Shown here piece by piece: positions 41,629-50,578 of a DNA stretch of 64,000 nt. Below the pieces are notes generated by a model that ran no database searches, was not told where the DNA came from, and saw only the letters and a list, made by a program, of their open reading frames with translations. A program made the translations under genes and the position numbers. The stretch lies in contig JAJQRA010000018.1 of the NCBI GenBank assembly GCA_046533095.1, positions 48,815 to 112,814 on the forward strand, written 5' to 3'. Each line of letters begins with the position of its first letter. The stretch's first letter is position 1. The DNA comes from ZAX-1 sp046533095. GTDB taxonomy: Bacteria; Bacillota; Clostridia; Lachnospirales; Lachnospiraceae.

Positions 41629-41805
41629 GTGGCAATCATTGATATCCTGAAAATGCTGCGTCGTGGTTATGATATTATATATAACCGCAGCAGATTGGAA
41701 TTTGTAAATGCACAAGGAGATATGTATATGTCAATAGGGCTTCAAATTGGGAGAACAAAGCAACTCGAAAAACAAGAATTACCGTTTGGCGGTAGAATGA
41801 AGTAA
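41629..41805 (+). CDS. Possible small protein, 58 residues
   Basis: Open from GTG 41629 (in-frame ATG at 41653) to 41805: ILKMLRRGYDIIYNRSRLEF, then GDMYMSIGLQIGRTKQLEKQ and so on. An AAGAGG lies 12 bases before the GTG. A hairpin (GCTGC...GGTTAT / ATAACCGCAGC, 41655-41697) sits inside it. I do not recognise the protein. The following stretch to 42024 only holds a scrap reading WEAVIDGVSHTF and no intact gene. Confidence 0.3.
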   Translation: MAIIDILKMLRRGYDIIYNRSRLEFVNAQGDMYMSIGLQIGRTKQLEKQELPFGGRMK

Positions 41806-42024
41806 AACATGGCAAGGAAGATGTAGCAAAAAACCTGGGAAGCGGTCATTGATGGCGTAAGCCACACCTTTACCCTTTTTGTCATATATTGCAATAGTGA
41901 TGTCAGAGATCATTCGTTATGACATGGCTATACATCCATGGGAACAAACGGAGGAACTTGTGATGATGTAATCATCATGATATAATATCCACAAAATGAA
42001 AGGAAAGGAATATGGATAAAAGAT

Positions 42025-42675
42025 ATGAAAAAAACAATACTATTTGATTTAGACGGGACAATGATTGACACGGAAGTTGTAGTAACAACCTGTGTGCAAT
42101 ATGCACTGCGGCATGTTGGAATTGAAGAGCCAAACTTAGAAAATTTACGTATATTTATAGGACCACCTCTTTTTTCACAATTCCAGCTGATCTATGGGCT
42201 TACGCCAGAACAGGCCGAAATTGCCGTGGAAAAATATAGGGAACGATATAAGAAAGGGGGAATACAGGAAAGTAAGCTATACCCTCATGTAGAAGAAACC
42301 CTACATAATTTAAAAGAAAAAGGCTACAAAATCGCTTTGGCATCATCAAAGACGGAACCGGCATGTATACAGCTACTCGAACATTTTCAGATAGCCCATT
42401 ACTTTGATGTCATAGGCGGCGGGAGGGAGGATCGGAAAATCAATACCAAAATTCTGGTATTGCAAGACGTAATGGGACGTTTAAACCAGAAGGATCCAAA
42501 AGAACTCGTGCTGGTTGGTGACACAAAATACGATGTAGAGGGGGCAAAAGAGGCAGGCATCGATTGTATTGCTGTGGCCTATGGATTTGGAACACCGGAA
42601 GAACTGCAGGCGGCTGGGGCTACCTGTATCTGTGATTCATTGGAAGAAGTGGAGCTTTACATAGATGGATTATAA
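42025..42675 (+). CDS. HAD-superfamily phosphatase, Gph/PpaX-like
   Basis: A 216-residue hydrolase. Motif I LFDLDGTMIDT, motif II ALASSK, and motif IV VLVGDTKYDVEGAKEAGID are intact, with an alpha-helical cap between motifs I and II. Family members act on phosphoglycolate, pyrophosphate or related small phosphates; the substrate cannot be fixed here. It overlaps the following CPBP gene by 11 bp, so the two are probably co-translated. Confidence 0.9.
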   Translation: MKKTILFDLDGTMIDTEVVVTTCVQYALRHVGIEEPNLENLRIFIGPPLFSQFQLIYGLTPEQAEIAVEKYRERYKKGGIQESKLYPHVEETLHNLKEKGYKIALASSKTEPACIQLLEHFQIAHYFDVIGGGREDRKINTKILVLQDVMGRLNQKDPKELVLVGDTKYDVEGAKEAGIDCIAVAYGFGTPEELQAAGATCICDSLEEVELYIDGL

Positions 42676-43561
42676 AAAAAAACCGAAGGCAACAGAGCAG
42701 AAAAGGAAAGAGCCAAGGTTTGCTGGATCGAGCATAGAAGAACAAAGGGGCACAAAGCAGAGGGCTTTCGTAAAACTCTGGAATGTACTTTATCCGGTAC
42801 TTGCTTATTTTGTGCTTATGAATGTTGTAATTTATATGGAAGCACTGTTCTTTCATTTTAACCATGAAAAATATGCACAGTATTATATGATGCTACAAAC
42901 AGTGGCAGGCGTAGTTTCCATACCATTTGTATATTCTTTTTACCGCAGGGATAAATTATATGCCACCTCATTCCATCAACGGACAAGCCGGCAGGCAAGC
43001 CAATTTAAAAACACGAAGCAAAACATCGTGAATGCGCTAGAAACGTTGCTATGTGGAGCAGTGGCAGGCATTGCATTAAATAATATCATAGCCTTGACGA
43101 ACTTATCGGCAGAATCTGCAGGCTATCAAGAAGTAACAGCACAATTTTTTGCAGGAGCGGTGATATTTGAACTATTGGGTGCATGCCTTATCATTCCGCT
43201 CGTGGAGGAATTGCTGTACCGTGGTGTAGTATATGCGAGAATGCAGGATCTTGTCGAAAGAAAGGTGGCGGCAATTTTGTCTGCACTGCTGTTTGGAGCA
43301 TTTCATTTTAACCTGGTACAGTTTATTTATGCAGGGATTTTAGGACTGCTGATGACCGCATGTTTGGAAAAATCACATCATCTATATGGAGCAATATTCG
43401 CACATATGGGAGCCAATTTTACATCGATACTTCGCGCTGAAACGAATCTGTTTGACTGGATGAATGCAGGCAGGGGAATCTATGCGGTGGCAACGACTGT
43501 GGCACTTGTCATCTGTATTTTACTGTTAATGCCTAAGTTTTCCACCAAAATGAATCCATGA
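42665..43561 (+). CDS. CPBP-family intramembrane metalloprotease-like protein
   Basis: A 298-residue membrane protein with a charged N-terminus and about seven helices. The Abi/CPBP motifs are clear: EELLYRGVVYARM (motif 1, EExxxR) and FGAFHFNLVQF (motif 2), plus HMGANF near the end. Such proteins are CAAX-type proteases or bacteriocin self-immunity factors; the substrate is unknown. Translation is coupled to the HAD gene through an 11-bp overlap. A bidirectional terminator follows. Confidence 0.88.
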   Translation: MDYKKKPKATEQKRKEPRFAGSSIEEQRGTKQRAFVKLWNVLYPVLAYFVLMNVVIYMEALFFHFNHEKYAQYYMMLQTVAGVVSIPFVYSFYRRDKLYATSFHQRTSRQASQFKNTKQNIVNALETLLCGAVAGIALNNIIALTNLSAESAGYQEVTAQFFAGAVIFELLGACLIIPLVEELLYRGVVYARMQDLVERKVAAILSALLFGAFHFNLVQFIYAGILGLLMTACLEKSHHLYGAIFAHMGANFTSILRAETNLFDWMNAGRGIYAVATTVALVICILLLMPKFSTKMNP

Positions 43562-43600
43562 TCCTTAAAAAAGCACTTCGGGGGGAAACTTAGAATCAAT

Positions 43601-43642
43601 AAGGGCAATTGAAACCTCATGAAATAAATTCCAATTGCCCTT
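43601..43642. terminator. Bidirectional terminator between CPBP gene and asnB
   Basis: Perfect arms AAGGGCAATTG (43601-43611) and CAATTGCCCTT (43632-43642), with T-rich/A-rich flanks on both sides, placed between two convergent genes. Confidence 0.8.
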
Positions 43643-43649
43643 TAAAAGC

Positions 43650-45584
43650 CTACACCAAATCAAATTTTTTAATCCAATATGAAATCTGAAGCAGATAGGC
43701 AATCATCTGGGGACCTGCCATCAATTGCCCATACCATGGTTTTCCATAATCTTTCGGACTTTCCAGAAACTGCATCACTTTTTTCTTATCTACAATTTCA
43801 AGCAAAGGAGCAGAACTTTTATAAATCTCTGCTTTTAGCCTATCGCCCAATAAGCGCTCATAGCCTTTGTCATACGTTTTTGGATAAGGGCTTTTTTTAC
43901 GATAAAGTATCGTATGGGGGAGAAGGTCCTTGCCGGTTTCAATTAAAAGGCTCTTTGTGACATTGTTATAGCATTTCATCTCCCAAGGAATATTAAATAC
44001 ATATTCCAAAATACGGTAGTCTGCAAAGGGAACACGGGCCTCCAAGCCGGAATACATGCTAGTGCGGTCCATACGGTTTAGCAAGGTAGCCATAAACCAA
44101 CGGACATTTAACCATGAAACTTCACGGCGACGCCTTTTAAAATCAAATTCTAGTTTATTTGATAATGTTTGCTTATCATTTTCTTCGCTTGGCATTGGAG
44201 TTTGGGCAATAGAAGCGTCATAAGCCGCTTTTGCATATTCCTCCAAATGAATTTCCCGTAAGAAATCAGAACGAAGCAAAGCAGTTCTTGGCCTCATGTC
44301 ATACGACCAAGGAAAATGGTCTTGCTTTAGCAAATCTTCCCGATGAAACCAAGGATAACCACCAAAAATTTCGTCTGCAGATTCTCCCGTAAGTGCCACA
44401 CGATTGCTCGTTGCAACTTGAGAACAAAAGTAGAGTAAAGAGGACTCCACATCGGACATACAAGGCAAATCCCGTGCATCGACCGCATCGTATAAATAAT
44501 CGGCCTGTATTTGATTGGTGCATTCAAGATATGTATGATGGCTGTCAATATGCTCGACCATAATATCCACAAAAGGCCGGTCTAAGGAAGACTGAAAAGA
44601 ATTGGATTTAAAATTCTCTTTATTTCCGGCAAAGTCAAAGGAAAAAGTATCAAGCTGTTTGCCCTGCTTTTTTAATTCCCTGCTGCAAATGGCAGAAACA
44701 AGGCTGCTGTCCAACCCACCGGATAGGAACGTGCAGATTGGTACATCGGAAATCATTTGGCGTATGATGCTGTCCTGTACAAGATGCGATACCTTCTTCA
44801 CCGTTGCCTCATAGCTGTCCGTGTGCACCCTTCCTACAAGCTCCCAATAAGTGGCATCCTCTATCTGTAAATGATTGGGGGAATTTTCGATTGAATTGAA
44901 AGGCATATCTAGGCTCATCGGTTTTCTTGTTGGTGCAGATATCCGAAGCACATGCCCGGGCAGTACCTCTTTCATGTCTTTAAAAACACCATGCCCAGGT
45001 GTTCTAGCAGGACCAAGCCCGAATATTTCCCCCCAACTTTCCTGATTTAGCTTCGGGGCAATACCGTAGGAAAACAATGCTTTTGGTTCGGAGCCAAAGA
45101 CAAAGGACTCCTGCGTCATTTGATAAAATAAAGGCTTTACACCGAGTTGATCTCTACCTAGGAACAACTCATCTGTAGAGCCATCATATAGTGCGAAAGC
45201 AAAAATCCCATTTAGCTGTTGAATAAAAGAAATACCAAATGCAAGATAGCCATTTATAATATATTCTGTGTCGCTAGTCGTTTCCCATGCAAGGTCAAAA
45301 GGCTTTAAAAGAACCTTTAATTCTTTCGTATTATACAATTCCCCATTATATACAAGTGTACAAGCTTTTCCAAATCCACGCTTTATCATAGGCTGCTTTC
45401 CACCACTGACATCGATGATGGACAGTCTCGTATGGGCTAGCCCGGCATGAGAGGAAAGCCAGATATGGTTGTCGTCCGGTCCCCTATGCAGCAGGCTTTC
45501 TTTCATAGCGTATAGACGCTGTAGCCACTTTGGGTCTTCCGTATAATTAAATTTCGTTTGATAAAATCCTGCAATGCCGCACAT
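43650..45584 (-). CDS. asnB: Asparagine synthase (glutamine-hydrolysing)
   Basis: A 644-residue AsnB. After Met removal the N-terminal Cys2 (CGIAGFYQ) is the glutaminase nucleophile; DDNHIWLSSHAGLAHTRLSI and VYNGELYN follow in the amidotransferase domain. The synthetase domain has the PP-loop SGGLDSSLVSA and GESADEIFGGYPW. Length fits the long B-type family. The start at 45584 has GGGAGGA upstream; a longer frame to 45683 lacks support and would hide the catalytic Cys. It makes asparagine from aspartate, or may modify cell-wall precursors as some relatives do. Confidence 0.94.
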   Translation of the reverse strand: MCGIAGFYQTKFNYTEDPKWLQRLYAMKESLLHRGPDDNHIWLSSHAGLAHTRLSIIDVSGGKQPMIKRGFGKACTLVYNGELYNTKELKVLLKPFDLAWETTSDTEYIINGYLAFGISFIQQLNGIFAFALYDGSTDELFLGRDQLGVKPLFYQMTQESFVFGSEPKALFSYGIAPKLNQESWGEIFGLGPARTPGHGVFKDMKEVLPGHVLRISAPTRKPMSLDMPFNSIENSPNHLQIEDATYWELVGRVHTDSYEATVKKVSHLVQDSIIRQMISDVPICTFLSGGLDSSLVSAICSRELKKQGKQLDTFSFDFAGNKENFKSNSFQSSLDRPFVDIMVEHIDSHHTYLECTNQIQADYLYDAVDARDLPCMSDVESSLLYFCSQVATSNRVALTGESADEIFGGYPWFHREDLLKQDHFPWSYDMRPRTALLRSDFLREIHLEEYAKAAYDASIAQTPMPSEENDKQTLSNKLEFDFKRRRREVSWLNVRWFMATLLNRMDRTSMYSGLEARVPFADYRILEYVFNIPWEMKCYNNVTKSLLIETGKDLLPHTILYRKKSPYPKTYDKGYERLLGDRLKAEIYKSSAPLLEIVDKKKVMQFLESPKDYGKPWYGQLMAGPQMIAYLLQISYWIKKFDLV

Positions 45585-45695
45585 AAACGTCCTCCCATTG
45601 AAAAATATATGATGAAAAAATCCATTTATGACAACAGCCCCATCAATGGCGTATGCAAAAAGAGCTATAAAAACCTCAGTCAAAAACGAGGTAAA

Positions 45696-46307
45696 CTAAG
45701 TCTGCAAGGGCACTGGGTGCGGACTTTTAATGACAGGCTGAAGCTGCATATACGTAAGTGCTTTGATAATCGTATCCGGCAAAAGGTTTACATGGGCCAC
45801 CATAGAGTTTGGCTTTGTAACATAGTTGTCTTGACCAAAGGGAACAAAATAAATATTTTTTGTATTTAATAAAATACCAATGTTTTTTAAATTCATTCCA
45901 AGGGCGTCGTTTGTAGAAAGTGATATAACAAGTGGCTTATTGTTGCGAAGATGTGATTTTGCCGCCATAAGGACAGGAGTATCGGAAATCCCGTTAGCCA
46001 GTTTCGACAGGGTATTCCCGGTACAAGGGGCGATGACTAAAATATCAAGCAAGGAATTTGGACCAATTGGTTCTGCTGCCGGAATGCTGGTAATCGGCAC
46101 TTTGTTGCTTATCGTCCGGGCACGTGCGATAAAATCTTCGCTGTTGCCAAAGCGCGTATCTGTTGTTGCGGCATTGTCTGAAAATATCGTATATAGGTTT
46201 GCACCTGCGTTCGATAAGTCCGCAACTGCCTCAAATATTTTTTCATAGGTGCAAAAAGAACCGGTAAATGCAATACCAATATTTTTTCCATGAAAATCAA
46301 AATCCAT
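45696..46307 (-). CDS. dpaB: Dipicolinate synthase subunit B
   Basis: A 203-residue flavoprotein-fold subunit (SpoVFB family). KNIGIAFTGSFCTYEKIF is the FMN-type phosphate loop, and IAPCTGNTLSKLANGISDTPVLMAAKSHLRNNKP is the family core. With DpaA it makes dipicolinic acid in the mother cell, the compound that fills the spore core. The ATG at 46307 follows AAAGGATG. It is 57 bp after dpaA. Presence of the pair indicates an endospore former that does not rely on the EtfA-type substitute. Confidence 0.92.
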   Translation of the reverse strand: MDFDFHGKNIGIAFTGSFCTYEKIFEAVADLSNAGANLYTIFSDNAATTDTRFGNSEDFIARARTISNKVPITSIPAAEPIGPNSLLDILVIAPCTGNTLSKLANGISDTPVLMAAKSHLRNNKPLVISLSTNDALGMNLKNIGILLNTKNIYFVPFGQDNYVTKPNSMVAHVNLLPDTIIKALTYMQLQPVIKSPHPVPLQT

Positions 46308-46364
46308 ATGATTACATCCTTTCATAATACGATAGATAGTTCAAAGACGGCAGTCCTACCAATC

Positions 46365-47270
46365 CTACAATAGCTGCAAAATTGTTTTTCCAATAAGTTC
46401 TCCGGCTGTCTTTGGCATAAATTTACCCGGAATACCGGGACAGCAAATGAACTGCAGATGCATAGAATCCATCATCTGTTTATCAAATCCTCCAGGTGCA
46501 CTTGCAATATCAAAAATAAGGCAGGCTTTATTTAAGGTGGCAAGCTGCTTTTCTGTTAAAATAGTGCTTGGTACGGTATTGACAATCAAAGCATAATCAG
46601 GCAGCGAATGCGTAAGTTCTTTTATGGAAATTGGTGAAATCCCCAAAGTTTTAGCAAGCGCAAGCCGATCAGCATCCGTATCATAGGCAGATACAATACC
46701 ACCTAATGACTTTAATTTTGCCCCAATCATGTTTCCGCATCTTCCATATCCAAGCAGTAGTATAGGTTGCCCAAAGAGGGAAAAGGGAGTGTGCTTTATG
46801 AGGGGGACAAGTAGGCCCTCTGCGGTGAGCGCGGCATTAAAAATAGATAAAGATTCTGACTCCATAAAATCGATGACGCGAATGCCACGGTTGGCACATG
46901 CTTCTCTTACGGTGTTTGGAACAATCCCTCCGGCCAATCGTTGATCAGGTCTTAATAAATCTGTCAATTGAGTTAAGGGAATAGAGAAGTTCGTGCGAAG
47001 ACGATCCGCCGTTATATTGTGTAGGGCACTTTCTTTTTCATTGGCTAAAAGTGCTACATTTATGCTGTCCTTTGAGAATGGTACAGGTCCAATAATCAGC
47101 TGTGCGTTAGAAATTGCCGTCGCTAGAGAGTCTGCATTTTTTATTTGACCTTTATAAGGAAATGGCATGGTATTACAACAGGTAACCGTGTGTCCCGCAT
47201 CATGCAAATAATCGGCCAGATAACATTGGCGCAGATCACCGCCTACGATCGTGATTGTGTAAGATGACAA
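46365..47270 (-). CDS. dpaA: Dipicolinate synthase subunit A
   Basis: A 301-residue NAD(P)-binding subunit (SpoVFA family). An N-terminal Rossmann-like segment (YTITIVGGDLRQCYLADYL) is followed by LAGGIVPNTVREACANRGI and the second nucleotide-binding loop LLLGYGRCGNMIG. The ending CCPGIPGKFMPKTAGELIG is typical. I prefer TTG at 47270 since AGGAGG ends seven bases before it; a GTG at 47276 is too close to that site. Sigma-K-type control is expected in the mother cell, but no promoter is evident. Confidence 0.92.
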   Translation of the reverse strand: MSSYTITIVGGDLRQCYLADYLHDAGHTVTCCNTMPFPYKGQIKNADSLATAISNAQLIIGPVPFSKDSINVALLANEKESALHNITADRLRTNFSIPLTQLTDLLRPDQRLAGGIVPNTVREACANRGIRVIDFMESESLSIFNAALTAEGLLVPLIKHTPFSLFGQPILLLGYGRCGNMIGAKLKSLGGIVSAYDTDADRLALAKTLGISPISIKELTHSLPDYALIVNTVPSTILTEKQLATLNKACLIFDIASAPGGFDKQMMDSMHLQFICCPGIPGKFMPKTAGELIGKTILQLL

Positions 47271-47368
47271 AAGCACACCTCCTCTTAAGCTTAAGGGCTA
47301 TGGTGTTGCCGTTTTCAATATCATATGCGAAAATAGTTGTCATGTGCATATCATAAAAATAGGCGCAA

Positions 47369-47586
47369 GCTGATGTGTTACGATTCACAGCCGGTTGTGA
47401 AAGTAACGTTTATGTACACAAACTGCATAAAGAACGTGCGGTTTGGCACATCAAACCCAACCACAAGGGCATACTTTCATACGAAGCTCATAAATACTTC
47501 GCTAAGTGTTTAATGCATTGCATTTTTATGTAAAAAACGCACAAAAGTGATTTCGCGGTAATGGGCTGTGAATCGTAACGCTGATG
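47369..47586 (+). mobile_element. MITE-like element with terminal inverted repeats and target duplication
   Basis: Terminal inverted repeats GTTACGATTCACAGCC (47377-47392) and GGCTGTGAATCGTAAC (47564-47579) are perfect. GCTGATG flanks both sides (47369-47375, 47580-47586), an apparent target duplication with one extra base on the left. No open frame inside. A shortened relative is at 19697-19802. Confidence 0.85.
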
Positions 47587-47647
47587 CTGTCATTCGTAAA
47601 TAATTGTATAGAAACTACTTGAATTTTAGAAAAATCTATAGTATCCT

Positions 47648-47733
47648 TGAAAGGAACAGATTCCTGTAACTGGCGGAACAGATGGAACAACCATCGGGGA
47701 GCAGGGAAAAATGAACGTCGACCGTCTGGGCAG
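47648..47733 (+). promoter_or_regulatory. ZTP riboswitch (pfl motif)
   Basis: Conserved blocks in order: TGTAACTGGCGG, GATGGAACAACCATC stem, GGGGAGCAGGGA, and CCGTCTGGGCA. These match the two subdomains of the pfl/ZTP RNA joined by a short linker. A terminator hairpin overlaps its 3' end, so ZTP build-up (shortage of 10-formyl-tetrahydrofolate) should turn on the gene downstream. Confidence 0.92.
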
Positions 47734-47758
47734 TATCAATGAAGATACTGTTTTTTTT
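47731..47758 (+). terminator. Terminator of the ZTP riboswitch
   Basis: Stem CAGTATC / GATACTG, loop AATGAA, then T8. The 5' arm overlaps the end of the aptamer (GGGCAGTATC), as expected for a switch. Confidence 0.88.
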
Positions 47759-47780
47759 ATCTTGCTACGTTTCAATACAC

Positions 47781-47814
47781 TTGGCAACGCGGGATACGAT
47801 GCAATCGTTGCCAA
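47781..47814 (+). other. Second hairpin in the FNT leader
   Basis: Perfect nine-base stem TTGGCAACG / CGTTGCCAA between the terminator and the AGGAG ribosome site at 47826. No T-run; may be an mRNA stabiliser or protein site. Confidence 0.5.
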
Positions 47815-47839
47815 ATAATTTAGGATGAGGAGCATACAT

Positions 47840-48676
47840 ATGTTATTACAGCCACAAGAAGTATTAGAAAATAATATGAACAACAGTATTGTCAAAGTAA
47901 ATCTTTCGATGGGTAAAATGGTTTCCCTTGGGATTTTGGCTGGTGCATTTATTGCATTTGGCGCCCAAGTGTCTAGTGTGGCAGCCCATAGCATAGACAA
48001 TGTAGGGATTGCCCGCTACGTGATGGGGCTTGTTTTTCCCATTGGGCTCATTATGATTACGATGATAGGTGGGGAATTGTTTACCGGAAACTGCCTCATG
48101 ATTATGTCTGTACTTAGCAAACGTATTACATGGGGGAAATTTGGAAAAAGTATGTGTATCGTATATCTTGCAAATGCAGTCGGCGCCTTCGTGGTCGCCA
48201 TCCTTATCTATAGTTCCGGTCAGCTAGGCTACTCGTCTGGCGGGTTGGGTGCCTATGTCATCAAAACGGCCTATGCCAAAATCTCATTGACACCTATGCA
48301 ATGCTTTACTTCCGGCATATTATGCAATATTATGGTCTGCCTTGCCATCTTGATGGCACAGAGTACGAAAAGCGCGACAGGTAAAATCATATCCATATTT
48401 TTTCCCATCTGCGTATTTGTTATTTCGGGCTTTGAACATTGCGTGGCAAATATGTACTATATACCGGCAGGGATGTTGGCGGCAACAAATCAGGATTATG
48501 TAAACAAAGCAGAAACGCTCTATCATATTACAAAGGAACAGTGCGCGTCCATCAACTTTTTAAGTACAATGAAAAACCTGATTCCGGTGACCATAGGAAA
48601 TGTAGTTGGCGGGGCGGTTTGCATTGGCATGTTGCTGTACTATATTAGAATCAAAAAAAGTGTTGTGAAATCTTAA
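47840..48676 (+). CDS. Formate/nitrite transporter family protein (FocA-like)
   Basis: A 278-residue FNT channel with six helices and a short cytoplasmic N-terminus. GAFIAFGAQVSSVAA, GGELFTGNCLMIMS, the GFEHCVANMYYIPAGM loop with the central histidine, and a late GNVVGGAVCIGMLL match the family. It probably moves formate. The ATG at 47840 follows AGGAG by nine bases. Its leader carries a ZTP riboswitch, which ties it to one-carbon metabolism and favours formate over nitrite as substrate. Confidence 0.92.
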   Translation: MLLQPQEVLENNMNNSIVKVNLSMGKMVSLGILAGAFIAFGAQVSSVAAHSIDNVGIARYVMGLVFPIGLIMITMIGGELFTGNCLMIMSVLSKRITWGKFGKSMCIVYLANAVGAFVVAILIYSSGQLGYSSGGLGAYVIKTAYAKISLTPMQCFTSGILCNIMVCLAILMAQSTKSATGKIISIFFPICVFVISGFEHCVANMYYIPAGMLAATNQDYVNKAETLYHITKEQCASINFLSTMKNLIPVTIGNVVGGAVCIGMLLYYIRIKKSVVKS

Positions 48677-48921
48677 AAATGCATAAAGTCATTGACAGTA
48701 GGCGCATACTACGAGAGAATAAATAGTAGCATAAAGTAGCATAACAGTGGCCGCTCATGATATAAACCAAGAGCAATACGGAGTGGATAGGGACAAAAAG
48801 AATGCAGGAGAGCTTTTAAAAAAATTCAAACGAGTAAGGCTATATACGGCAAAAGGGATGTAGGAAATCTTTCGACGAAGAGTTTGCATAAGCAACCGGC
48901 TCAGAATTAAAGGAAATTAGG

Positions 48922-50235
48922 ATGAAAATAAAGCAAATATATAATAAAAAAAATATAGAAAGAATAAATAATACGGAAATCAAATGGCATAAGCTTGATA
49001 ATACAGCACACATATTTCCCGTAATTGCAGCTGAAAGTATGAGCAATGTCTATCGTATTAGTGTTACATTAAAGGAAAAGATTCAACCGGGGCCACTACA
49101 GGAAGCACTAGATATCATACTGCCTTTTTTTGATGTGTTCCATGTACGGCTACGAAAAGGGATATTCTGGTATTATTTTGAAACAAACAAAAATGCGGCG
49201 CCAAGGGTGCTTGAGGAGATGGCCTATCCAAACCAGTACATTGCACCTAATAAAAACCGCAGCTATCTGTTTCGCATAAGCTATTATCATTGCAGAATTA
49301 ACCTAGAAGTGTTCCATGTGCTTACGGATGGCATGGGAGGAATCAATTTTTTGCGTGAACTGACCTATCAATATTTGCGGATCGTTCATCCGGAGTTAAA
49401 AGAACTTGTTGCCGATGCCTTGTGCAGTGATACCTCCCTAAACAAAGAAGACAGTTTTCTAAAAAACTACAAAAAAAGCCATGCAAAGGGCTATAAGACC
49501 GAACGTGCCATTTTGATCAAAGGAGAAAAATTAAAGCCGTTAGAGCTTGGTATTTTACATGGCTATATGCCGATCACACAACTAAAAGCCGCCTCTAAAA
49601 AACGGGGCGCGTCCATTAATGAATATTTGGCGGCCGTTTTATTTTGGAGCATCTATACAGAATATTTGCATCGACAGCCAACAAAAAGTCCACTTAGCAT
49701 AGCAATTCCGGTAAATTTGCGCCCCTATTATAACTCCATTACAACAAAAAACTTCTTTGTAGTAGTATCGGCTATCTTTAAAGTAGAAAAAGAAGACTAT
49801 ACGTTTGAAGATATTGTAAACATTACAATGGATAGTTTAAGAAAGCAGATTAATCCGAAACATTTGGAAAATTTATTTGCCTATAATGTGTCAAATGAAA
49901 AAAACCTTATCTTGCGTGCAGTCCCAATAATCATTAAAAACATTGTAATTAGACATGTATACCACACAACCGCACTTGCAAATACGACTACGATGACGAA
50001 CATAGGAAATATTCCCATTCGAGAGGAATATCAGCAATATGTGGATAAATTCCATGCCTTTTTATCCATGTCCAAGGGGCAGAACATAAAGGGCTGTATC
50101 TGCTCCTATCAAAATACGCTTGTTTTTACATTTTCTTCTACACTGGTAGATGTATCGGTAGAAAAAGCCTTTTTCCGAAAACTGGCGGAAGAGGGAATTG
50201 ACATAGAAATAGAAAGCAATGGTGTGTACGATTAA
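48922..50235 (+). CDS. Condensation/alcohol-acetyltransferase-like acyltransferase
   Basis: A 437-residue protein of the chloramphenicol-acetyltransferase-like superfamily. The active-site motif HxxxDG is present as FHVLTDGMGG (near residue 134), and PVNLRPYYNS resembles the second conserved block of these enzymes. No carrier protein or synthetase domain is attached. Such enzymes move acyl groups from CoA or a carrier to an alcohol or amine; the substrates are unknown. It is the first of three genes (with 50579 and 51464) that look like one functional unit. TTAGG precedes the ATG. Confidence 0.78.
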   Translation: MKIKQIYNKKNIERINNTEIKWHKLDNTAHIFPVIAAESMSNVYRISVTLKEKIQPGPLQEALDIILPFFDVFHVRLRKGIFWYYFETNKNAAPRVLEEMAYPNQYIAPNKNRSYLFRISYYHCRINLEVFHVLTDGMGGINFLRELTYQYLRIVHPELKELVADALCSDTSLNKEDSFLKNYKKSHAKGYKTERAILIKGEKLKPLELGILHGYMPITQLKAASKKRGASINEYLAAVLFWSIYTEYLHRQPTKSPLSIAIPVNLRPYYNSITTKNFFVVVSAIFKVEKEDYTFEDIVNITMDSLRKQINPKHLENLFAYNVSNEKNLILRAVPIIIKNIVIRHVYHTTALANTTTMTNIGNIPIREEYQQYVDKFHAFLSMSKGQNIKGCICSYQNTLVFTFSSTLVDVSVEKAFFRKLAEEGIDIEIESNGVYD

Positions 50236-50287
50236 TAGGGGTGTTTTATGCACACAAGATATAAGGACATATTTTGGCGCTGCAATT

Positions 50288-50545
50288 CAATCACAGCCAC
50301 TAAGAGCGATAGAACACACCACAGCCACTAGGTTCAATAGAATGCACCACAGCCACTAAGTTCAATAGAACACGCCACAGCCACTAGGTTCAATAGAACA
50401 CACCACAGCCACTAGGTTCAATAGAATGCACCACAGCCACTAAGTTCAATAGAACACGCCACAGCCACTAAGAGCGATAGAACACACCACAGTCACTAAG
50501 TTCAATAGAACACGCCACAGCCACTAGGTTTAATAGAACACACCA
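50288..50545 (+). repeat. 28-bp tandem array between acyltransferase and zinc-ribbon membrane gene
   Basis: Nine to ten adjoining units with core CCACAGCCACTAGGTTCAAT followed by AGAACA or AGAATG. Two variant types (AGGTTCAATAG, AAGAGCGATAG) recur in a higher-order pattern. No spacers, so not a CRISPR. Confidence 0.93.
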
Positions 50546-50578
50546 CTAGAATTACATTTATGGAAGGTAGCGTATACG

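Noticed and set aside
41820..41900. Coding scrap reading WEAVIDGVSHTF
   Set aside because: Protein-like for about 20 codons but with stops on both sides and no frame continuation; noted only as a relic.
50288..50545. CRISPR array
   Set aside because: The 28-bp units touch each other without unique spacers and there are no cas genes; it is a minisatellite.
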